19,452 nt of DNA from Alphaproteobacteria bacterium (lineage in GTDB: Bacteria; Pseudomonadota; Alphaproteobacteria; RS24): NCBI GenBank assembly GCA_022428185.1, contig JAKMCZ010000178.1, positions 1-19,452 of the forward strand, given 5' to 3'. The position numbers and the translations under genes are program-made. A model generated the notes under the pieces. It saw only the letters and a program-made list of their open reading frames with translations. It did not search any database and was not told where the DNA came from. Of the stretch, positions 1 through 6,578 are shown piece by piece. The number at the start of each line of letters is the position of its first letter. Within the stretch, counting starts at the first letter, position 1.

Positions 1-1994
1 AGCGCGATTAAATCAAGCTCCAGAAAAGCCAGAGGCTCGCGCCCATTGGCTATGGCTGTCTGGGCATCGGCATAGGTTGTTTCGCCAATCAATATGGTTT
101 GCGCGTAATCCTTGGTCTGGCCTTCCAACCGCGCCGCAACATTCACCGTGTCGCCCATGACCGAATAATTAAAGCGCTGGTCGGAGCCGACATTGCCGAC
201 CAGTGTCGGGCCCGAATTGAGGCCGATGCCGATGCGGATGTCCTGCTCAAAACCACCCAGAAACGGGTCATTGCGCAGGGTCTCATTAACGTCAACCAAA
301 GCCGCCAGCATATCCAATGAGGCACGGCAGGCCTCATATCCATGCGCTGCCACATCGGTCGGGGCGTTCCAAAACGCCATAATATTATCGCCAATATATT
401 TATCGATTGTGCCGCTGCGGTCTTGAATGACTTTCGACAGGCCGGTGAGGAAAATATTGATGATGTGGGTCAGCTTTTCCGGCGCGTCGGCAAAGGCTTC
501 TGAAATGCTGGTAAAACCGCGAATGTCACAAAACAAAATCGTCAAATCGCGGGTTTCACCGCCCAGTTTCAGCTTGTCGGGGTCGCTGGCGACCTGTTCG
601 ACCATATCGGGCGCGAGATAATATTGAAACGCATTGCGCACTTCGCGTCTTTCGCGTGCAGTTTCCAGAAAGTGTAAAAATGCAGCCGTCAGAAAGGTTA
701 AAAACACTGACAGGGCGGGCGTAGCCGGATCGATAAGCAGCAGATTATTTGAAAATTGCTGCCATGAAATCATTGTTCCCACTGCCAGACTGGAAACAAA
801 AAACACAATACCCGGCCCAAGCGAAAAGCGGTAAATCATATAGACCAGTGCCAGCCCGATAAGCACGGTCGCCAAAGCTTCACAAAGCTGCACCCAAATC
901 GGTCGTTTTAGATAAGTGCCGGAAATTATCTGCTGCACGGTCTGAATATGCACTTCAACGCCGGGTGTTGCCGGATTAATCGGCGTGGCACGAATATCTT
1001 TCAGCCCCGCCGCACTGGTGCCGATAAAGGCAATTTTACCGGCCAGACGCATCATGTCGAAACCGGGTTGCAAAATTTCATACGCCGACACGGTATCAAT
1101 GTCGTCGCTATTGGCGAAATACAGCCGCATGCTTCCATCAGGCTCAATCGGCGTAATAATTTGCCCGACTTTGAGCCGCGACAGACCGAAGCCGGAAGTA
1201 TAAGCGCCTTCGCCGCGCACATCAGAAGCGCGCACCACAATCGAGCCGGCGCCTTGTGCGACGCGCAGGCTTTCCAATGACAGGCTTGGATAAATATTCT
1301 CACCGGCTTTGAAAAGCAGGGAGGCGCGCCGAATAATGCCGTCATCATCAATGCGCGCATTTATTGAGCCCAGACCGAGCGCATTTTGGTTCAGCACATC
1401 GCGATTTTTAATCGCATAATCACTGGTCGGCAGACTGCGCATCGGATCAAGGCCTGCCTCACGATCGCTATTTTGCGCGCGCAGGGCGACGCCGGCTTTC
1501 GGTTCGGGCAGCGTCTTTACCTTATTGCTCAACATGGTCGCCATTATCACCGGCGCGTCGCGCATGGCGCGGGCAAAGGCATCATCGGGGCTGGTGATTT
1601 GGCGGTTAATGGCGGCGCGCAGCGTGTCCCAATCCGCCGTCCGGTCGGGCATTAACAGGCCGTCCCAAATCGGCAATATCTCGCTTGGTGCGGTGCGGTC
1701 GGCCTCGGTAAACAAAATGTCAAAGGCGATGGCGGCGCTGCCATAAGCGGTCATTTTTTCGACCAGTGCGGCAAAAACACTGCGCGGCCAGGGAAATTGC
1801 CCCAATTCTCTGAGACTGGCTTCGTCAATATCGACAAAGATGACGGGGCTGTCTTGCTCAACGCGCGGCTGCCAGCGATTATATTGGTCAAAAACCAAAT
1901 TGCGTGTAAATTCAACAGGATAGGGTTGCCATAATTGCATGGTGACGGCAGCCAGCAAGACCGCCATCGGCAGAAGAAACTTCTGCAAACGCAT
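1..1994 (-). CDS. CHASE2-domain adenylate/guanylate cyclase, 3' end outside window
   Basis: This frame is open from an ATG at 1994 to the left edge (664 codons, no stop), so the C-terminus is missing. The protein starts with one hydrophobic segment (about residues 5-20). An extracytoplasmic CHASE2-like sensor follows (about 30-350), then three membrane segments (about 368-388, 394-410, 424-443) and a class III nucleotide cyclase domain from about 480. Visible cyclase hallmarks are FCDIRGFTS with metal ligand Asp490, KYIGDN with the second metal Asp536, and MGDTVNVAARLE with Asp615, which fits an ATP-type purine pocket. By family knowledge it makes cAMP (or less likely cGMP) at the inner membrane in response to an unknown periplasmic signal. 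There is no clear Shine-Dalgarno before the ATG; a TTG start a few codons upstream is possible. It is 105 nt downstream of the rhomboid gene. The class assignment is secure; ligand and product are unknown. Confidence 0.9.
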   Translation of the reverse strand, partial: MRLQKFLLPMAVLLAAVTMQLWQPYPVEFTRNLVFDQYNRWQPRVEQDSPVIFVDIDEASLRELGQFPWPRSVFAALVEKMTAYGSAAIAFDILFTEADRTAPSEILPIWDGLLMPDRTADWDTLRAAINRQITSPDDAFARAMRDAPVIMATMLSNKVKTLPEPKAGVALRAQNSDREAGLDPMRSLPTSDYAIKNRDVLNQNALGLGSINARIDDDGIIRRASLLFKAGENIYPSLSLESLRVAQGAGSIVVRASDVRGEGAYTSGFGLSRLKVGQIITPIEPDGSMRLYFANSDDIDTVSAYEILQPGFDMMRLAGKIAFIGTSAAGLKDIRATPINPATPGVEVHIQTVQQIISGTYLKRPIWVQLCEALATVLIGLALVYMIYRFSLGPGIVFFVSSLAVGTMISWQQFSNNLLLIDPATPALSVFLTFLTAAFLHFLETARERREVRNAFQYYLAPDMVEQVASDPDKLKLGGETRDLTILFCDIRGFTSISEAFADAPEKLTHIINIFLTGLSKVIQDRSGTIDKYIGDNIMAFWNAPTDVAAHGYEACRASLDMLAALVDVNETLRNDPFLGGFEQDIRIGIGLNSGPTLVGNVGSDQRFNYSVMGDTVNVAARLEGQTKDYAQTILIGETTYADAQTAIANGREPLAFLELDLIA

Positions 1995-2040
1995 AAATAA
2001 ACGCTGTAAATACGACAAACCCAACCCCAATTACACCGGC

Positions 2041-2069
2041 AGTCTAGCAAACTCCGATTGTGATTTCAC
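2041..2069 (-). promoter_or_regulatory. Candidate sigma-70 promoter for the cyclase gene
   Basis: On the minus strand GTGAAA (2069-2064) is followed after 17 nt by TAGACT (2046-2041). Each box matches four of six consensus bases. It would start transcription near 2033, about 40 nt before the cyclase ATG. The match is modest and readthrough from the rhomboid gene is equally possible. Confidence 0.3.
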
Positions 2070-2099
2070 GCTTTCTAAGCGCACAGATTGGTAAACACC

Positions 2100-2906
2100 C
2101 TAATCGCGATTCCATGGATTTTTACCGTCTTTCGGGTCGATGCGGCGCGGTGGCGGTTTGGCGCGCCCGCCAATGCTCGGCACATGCAGCGGGCCATCGT
2201 CACGACTGAAAGCGCGGCTAAGTGGTTTTTGGAAAAATTTCACATGCGGGCGTTTGAAAAAAGGTATCAGCGCCATGCCTGCCGCCATCGAATAGAGGTG
2301 CACATCATAGGCGACATTGCCTTGCGGGTTCAGATAGCCGGTCAATTGACCGAACAACCAAAAGGCAAAAATCAGCACGGCCGGAATATTAAAGGCTCGA
2401 AAGAAAATGAAAAAACCGACAAGGGTTTTGATGTTGGCGCGCGGCCACAGCAAAATATAAGCGCCAATCATCGCCGAGCAAACGCCGCTCAACCCAACCA
2501 AAGGCGTGGTGCTGTCCGGATTGGCAAGCCCGTGACCGAGCGTGCCAACCGTGCCGGTAATTACCGCAAAGGCAATGAATTTAGGTCCGTGACCAATCGC
2601 GTCTTCGACATTATCGGCCAGCAAATACATGACATAAAGATTGCCGAAGATGTGCATGAAGCCGCCATGGCTAATCATCGTGGTAATGAACGTGACAAAA
2701 ACGGGCAGCGGGCTGATGCCATATTCAAAGCTTGGATCGTAACCGGTAAACAGCCGCGCCGGAATAAAGCCATATTCCAAAACCGCTTCGGGTGGGCGAC
2801 CGATTTGATAACCGAGATACCACAGCACGCACAGACCCATAATTGCATAGGTTAAGAACGGCTTTCTGAAGCTCGGGTTTTCGTCATAAAGGGGCAGAAA
2901 CCACAT
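2100..2906 (-). CDS. Rhomboid family intramembrane serine protease
   Basis: This 268-residue polytopic protein has the rhomboid catalytic layout. HGGFMHIFGN at residues 80-89 gives the conserved His and Asn of the oxyanion region. VGLSG at 137-141 holds the nucleophile Ser140, and VHLYSMAAG at 202-210 holds the general base His203. LWPRANI, right after the serine helix, is the usual loop-helix boundary. Family members cleave membrane-spanning substrates inside the bilayer; the substrate here is unknown. The last 50 residues are basic and proline-rich and should be cytosolic. It starts 47 nt after the upstream M16 gene, so it may be the distal part of the ileS-lspA-M16 run. No convincing ribosome binding site is visible before the ATG. 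All catalytic residues are present, so it is expected to be active. Confidence 0.92.
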   Translation of the reverse strand: MWFLPLYDENPSFRKPFLTYAIMGLCVLWYLGYQIGRPPEAVLEYGFIPARLFTGYDPSFEYGISPLPVFVTFITTMISHGGFMHIFGNLYVMYLLADNVEDAIGHGPKFIAFAVITGTVGTLGHGLANPDSTTPLVGLSGVCSAMIGAYILLWPRANIKTLVGFFIFFRAFNIPAVLIFAFWLFGQLTGYLNPQGNVAYDVHLYSMAAGMALIPFFKRPHVKFFQKPLSRAFSRDDGPLHVPSIGGRAKPPPRRIDPKDGKNPWNRD

Positions 2907-2953
2907 TGCGCCAGCCTATCGCGCGCGCCCTTACGGTGCAATCAATCAAGCGT

Positions 2954-4258
2954 TTAATCGGCGCTTACTTTGGTGCCGCCGACCGAGACGATAAGTAATT
3001 TGTCAGCCGTTAAAAGTTGCGCGGCGCGCTGCACATCGTCAATGGTGACTTTATTGATATTGGCGTTGCGGGTTTTGAAATAGCTCATTGGCCAGCCGTT
3101 TAATTGCACGCCGATAAGTTGCGACGCGATTTTTGACCCGCTATCGAAGCGCAACGCATAATTGCCGGTCAAATAGGTTTTTGCCGCTGCCAATCTTTCG
3201 GCACTCACCGGCTCGTTTGCCATACGCCGCATTTCGGCGCGAATAACGTCCATCGCCTGTTGCGCGGTATCATTGTCGCTTGCCACTGAGCCGTTCCACA
3301 TGGCGGCCTGCTCAAAATTCGATGTGCCGCTATAAACGCTATAGGCGAGGCCGCGCGCCTCACGCACTTGCTCGGTCAGGCGCGAAGAAAAACCGCTGCC
3401 GCCCAATATTGAATTCATCACAAAGTCCGCGAAGAAAAGCGGGTGATGATGCCCGACCCCTTGTTGCGCAAATACGATGCTGGTTTGCGGTCCGGCGCGG
3501 GCGATATGGCGGCTTGTCGGGCCTTGCGCAATGGCGGCGTCACCAACCCGCGAAATCGAACTGCGCGCGGGCAGGGGGGTGAAAACGTGGCGCATCATAC
3601 GGCGCAGTTCGGCGCGGCCAATATCGCCGACCACGGCGAGATAAAGATTGTCGCGCGCCAATATGGCATTGTAATGGGCGCGAATATCGGCCGCGCTTAT
3701 GGCAGCGAGACTGTCTTGCGTGCCATCGCGCAACTGCCCATAAGGGTGCGCGCCAAATGCCAGTTTCATAATTTCATTGCGGGCAATCGTGCCGGGGCTT
3801 TGCTGCGCTCTTAAAATCGCCGTTCGCTGCTCTTGCTTCATGCGCGCTATTGCTTCGTCATCAAAGCGCGGCGCATTGACGGCGAGGCGCAGCAGCTCAA
3901 AGCAGATATGTTTATAACGGCTCAAACAACGCAAGGTTGCGGTCATCTCATCGCGTCCCGCTGAAAATGACAATGTCATGGCATGGTCAGCCATGGCTTG
4001 CTGAAACGCGTTGGCGGGCATGTCACCGGCGCCCTCATTCATCAGGCGCGCCAACAGCATGCCCAATCCAGCCTTGCCTTCAGGGTCGGCAGCAGCGCCA
4101 CCGCGCCATGCCATCTTTACGGTTATGAGCGGCAGACTGCGGTCGCTGACCAACCACGCTTGCATGTCGCGCAAATCAACCGCTTGAACGGGCGGCGCGG
4201 CCCTGGCACCAAACGCCAGAAACAAACTCATAAGGGTTGCAAGCAGTGCGCGGGTCAT
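2954..4258 (-). CDS. M16 family peptidase-like protein, non-catalytic partner subunit
   Basis: This 434-residue exported protein has a Sec-type signal peptide ending near ARA-AP (residues 18-22) and the two-lobed M16 fold. The zinc motif HxxEH is absent: the corresponding position reads GLGMLLARLMNEG (64-76). The C-terminal half keeps REARGLAYSVYSG (299-311), whose Arg302 and Tyr309 match the R/Y pair of the substrate-binding subunit in heterodimeric M16B peptidases. I therefore call it the partner of the zinc-bearing M16 protein encoded just upstream, whose frame it overlaps by 4 nt (ATGA), suggesting translational coupling. The pair probably works in the periplasm on peptides or unfolded segments; the substrate is unknown. 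It could alternatively act as a stand-alone chaperone-like protein. Confidence 0.9.
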   Translation of the reverse strand: MTRALLATLMSLFLAFGARAAPPVQAVDLRDMQAWLVSDRSLPLITVKMAWRGGAAADPEGKAGLGMLLARLMNEGAGDMPANAFQQAMADHAMTLSFSAGRDEMTATLRCLSRYKHICFELLRLAVNAPRFDDEAIARMKQEQRTAILRAQQSPGTIARNEIMKLAFGAHPYGQLRDGTQDSLAAISAADIRAHYNAILARDNLYLAVVGDIGRAELRRMMRHVFTPLPARSSISRVGDAAIAQGPTSRHIARAGPQTSIVFAQQGVGHHHPLFFADFVMNSILGGSGFSSRLTEQVREARGLAYSVYSGTSNFEQAAMWNGSVASDNDTAQQAMDVIRAEMRRMANEPVSAERLAAAKTYLTGNYALRFDSGSKIASQLIGVQLNGWPMSYFKTRNANINKVTIDDVQRAAQLLTADKLLIVSVGGTKVSAD

Positions 4259-5610
4259 TGCACATCTCTCGCATCAGGAGCCGATAGATGACCGGTCACC
4301 GAATGTGCGGTGACCAAAAATTTCTGTGCGGCGCGGCGCACATCGTCGGCTGTTACCTGTTCTATATCGTCGACCCAAGCCAGCACATCTTGCGGCGAAA
4401 GCCCCAGCATAGCGGCACGCCCGAATATGTTTGCCATGCTTTGCTGGCTGTCGCGGGCATAAATCAAATCGGAGACCAGTTGCCGTTTGGCCCGGCGCAA
4501 TTCCGCCGCACTTACCGGCGTGCTTTGCAGTTTGGCAATTTCGCCCTCAACCGCCGCAGCTAAGGCGGCGAAGGAGGTTTGCGGTGCCGGAATGGCGTAA
4601 ATGCTGAACTCACCATTGTCTAAGCGATTAGTGTCGCTATAGGCGGCGGCGCTGACCGCCAGTTTTTTGTCGACCACGAGCGATTGATACAACCGTCCGG
4701 TCAGACCACCGCTTAAAATTTCTGCCATCACATCGGCAGCGGCAAACTGGTCTTTATCTTGGCGTTGTGCTTGCGGCAGACGATAAATCCGTCGCCAGCT
4801 TGGTTGGCGCACCCGCGCATCGATAAGGGTTTCGGGCAAGGCGAAATCAGTCACGGTTAGCGCGTCAGCCGCCCTGCGTGGCGCGCGCGGGCGGTTGCTG
4901 GGGGTCAATCCGCCATAATGGATTTTCGCCAGTCGCGTCACCTCATCGAGCGTTACGGCCCCTGCTACCACCAGCACTGCGTTATCGGGCGCGTAATAGC
5001 GGCGATAGAAAGTGCGCGCATCTTCGGCGTTCAGTTTCTCAATCTCATCGCGCCAACCGATTACCGGCACTTCATAGGCCGTGCCCGCATGTAGTTTCTT
5101 GCGCATCTGCTCGGCCAAAAGAGAGGCCGGCCGCCCGTCAACGCGCATGGAGCGTTCTTCCAAAATCACATCGCGCTCGACCGCCACAATATCGGGCTTA
5201 ATAATCAGTTTTTGCATACGCTCGGCTTCCATCTGCATCATTTGACCCAGCTTGTCTTTGGCGATGCGCTGAAAATAAGCCGTGTAGTCATAGGAGGTGA
5301 AGGCATTATCTTGCCCGCCCAATCGGGCGACGGTTTTTGAAAAATCACCGGGCGGGATATTTTCCGTGCCGCGAAACATGAGGTGCTCAAAAAAATGGGC
5401 GATGCCTGATTTGCCTTTTGGTTCATCGGCTGAGCCGACCCGATACCAAAGCATATGCGTTATGACATCGGCGCGAAAATCAGGAATGACGATAATCTGA
5501 AGGCCGTTATCAAGCGCGGCGGTTTCAACTTGCGGCCCGTCGGGTGCGCGTCCGCAACCGGCAAGGGCGAGGACGATAATCAGAGCGCCGATAAGGGGTT
5601 TAATTTGCAT
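4255..5610 (-). CDS. M16 family zinc metallopeptidase, putative lipoprotein
   Basis: This 451-residue protein begins with a lipoprotein signal peptide whose lipobox LALAGC puts the lipidated Cys at residue 19, so it is probably membrane-anchored facing the periplasm. The inverted zinc motif HFFEH (72-76) is intact, with His72 and His76 as ligands and Glu75 as catalytic base. A Glu in VILEERSMR (151 or 152) is at the expected distance for the third ligand. The spacing and length fit the M16B (pitrilysin-like) subfamily. It is the catalytic half of an apparent heterodimer with the downstream gene, which lacks HxxEH. It sits 24 nt after the DUF3035 lipoprotein gene and is likely in one operon with ileS and lspA. 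LspA, encoded two genes upstream, would process its signal peptide. The substrate cannot be told from sequence. Confidence 0.92.
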   Translation of the reverse strand: MQIKPLIGALIIVLALAGCGRAPDGPQVETAALDNGLQIIVIPDFRADVITHMLWYRVGSADEPKGKSGIAHFFEHLMFRGTENIPPGDFSKTVARLGGQDNAFTSYDYTAYFQRIAKDKLGQMMQMEAERMQKLIIKPDIVAVERDVILEERSMRVDGRPASLLAEQMRKKLHAGTAYEVPVIGWRDEIEKLNAEDARTFYRRYYAPDNAVLVVAGAVTLDEVTRLAKIHYGGLTPSNRPRAPRRAADALTVTDFALPETLIDARVRQPSWRRIYRLPQAQRQDKDQFAAADVMAEILSGGLTGRLYQSLVVDKKLAVSAAAYSDTNRLDNGEFSIYAIPAPQTSFAALAAAVEGEIAKLQSTPVSAAELRRAKRQLVSDLIYARDSQQSMANIFGRAAMLGLSPQDVLAWVDDIEQVTADDVRRAAQKFLVTAHSVTGHLSAPDARDVQ

Positions 5611-5634
5611 GGGTTTTAGCTGCTGAAGCGCGGC

Positions 5635-6081
5635 CTATTCAGCCTGACCGGTGGACTCATCAGCCGTGAGCTTGTCGACCAGTTCTGCATCTTCGCCGCG
5701 TTTGCCGCTGCGTTCAGCTTCCAGTGTTTGACGCACGCCATCACCGTAAACACCGCCGCGCGCGGCCTCGTCGAGCATACGCTGTTCTAAGGCATCGGGC
5801 TGGCGTTCCGTGTTTGGTGTGCGCAAGACAACCAATCGTGCCAATTCAGCACCTTGTTTAGAAACCGGTGCTCTGCGCGAGCCGTCAGGCGGACGCAGTT
5901 CAAACTCGGGCGGCAAAATAAGCGGCGCACGGCGCACAACATTAAATTCATTGGGCGGATTTTTATTATAGCCCAGCCCGCAAGCGGCCAAGACCGGCGC
6001 GATGAGCGCGATTAAGCCAAATCGGATAAATAGAGAGCGCGTAGATGCATGTTTCATGGCGTTTGGTATAGCCGAAATCAC
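5635..6081 (-). CDS. DUF3035 family small lipoprotein (BamF-like)
   Basis: This is a 148-residue protein if it starts at GTG 6081, or 140 residues from the ATG at 6057. The GTG overlaps the lspA stop (GTGA), suggesting coupling. The ATG gives a more typical lipoprotein signal peptide, with lipobox VLAAC at Cys34 (Cys26 in the short form). After the Cys comes the family block NPPNEFNVVRRAPLILPPEF and then ELRPPDG, which I recognise as DUF3035; members have been annotated as BamF-like outer-membrane assembly factors in alphaproteobacteria. The rest is charged and low in complexity. The location next to lspA is the usual one in this class. Membership rests on recalled family sequence, and a role with the BAM complex is inference. 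Confidence 0.8.
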   Translation of the reverse strand: MISAIPNAMKHASTRSLFIRFGLIALIAPVLAACGLGYNKNPPNEFNVVRRAPLILPPEFELRPPDGSRRAPVSKQGAELARLVVLRTPNTERQPDALEQRMLDEAARGGVYGDGVRQTLEAERSGKRGEDAELVDKLTADESTGQAE

Positions 6082-6578
6082 GAAGGACGCAAAGCGTCAT
6101 AAAGCAAAATCACCACGGCAAAGCTTATCCATATATCTGCCAGATTGAAGACATACCAATAATAACCCGCCGCATGCAGCGAGATGAAATCAACCACCGC
6201 GCCGTGCCAAAGCCGGTCGATGAGATTGCCCAGCGCGCCGCCACAAATCAGCGCATAGGCGAGCGATAAGCGGAAATGCTCGGCACCACGCATTAAATAG
6301 GTGAAAAAGCCGATGGCGAGCAGCGAAACAACGATTAAGAACACGCGACCTGCCGCGCCCCCCTCGGCAAAAAGGCCATAGCTAATGCCATAATTCCAAA
6401 TCAGGGTGAAATCGAGAAACGGCAAGATGGTTTGCGTCTGATGGGTGGCATAACCGGCCCAAAAGACAATGGCGATTTTGCTCAACTGGTCGAGCGCGGC
6501 CAGAGCCAGCGTCAATAAAACAGCATGGTTCAGCGAGAGCGGTTTAACCGGCATCATACTCGGCCACCGCCGCTGCAT
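6078..6578 (-). CDS. lspA: Lipoprotein signal peptidase (signal peptidase II)
   Basis: LspA is the inner-membrane aspartyl protease that removes the signal peptide of prolipoproteins after lipidation. The 166-residue protein has four hydrophobic segments and the family blocks: DQLSK (30-34), NYGISYGLF (62-70), GGALGNLIDR (113-122), VVDFI (128-132) and FNLADI (144-149). The catalytic pair should be Asp130 and Asp148. The frame starts 35 nt inside the end of ileS. In-frame ATGs at 6557 and 6554 would shorten the overlap to 14 or 11 nt; no Shine-Dalgarno decides between them. It is co-directional with ileS, the classic ileS-lspA pairing, and overlaps the next lipoprotein gene by 4 nt. Confidence 0.97.
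   Translation of the reverse strand: MQRRWPSMMPVKPLSLNHAVLLTLALAALDQLSKIAIVFWAGYATHQTQTILPFLDFTLIWNYGISYGLFAEGGAAGRVFLIVVSLLAIGFFTYLMRGAEHFRLSLAYALICGGALGNLIDRLWHGAVVDFISLHAAGYYWYVFNLADIWISFAVVILLYDALRPS

Noticed and set aside
2088..2855. 255-codon open frame on the plus strand
   Set aside because: It is exactly antisense to the rhomboid gene, and its predicted protein has no recognisable motif, while the minus strand has all catalytic residues.
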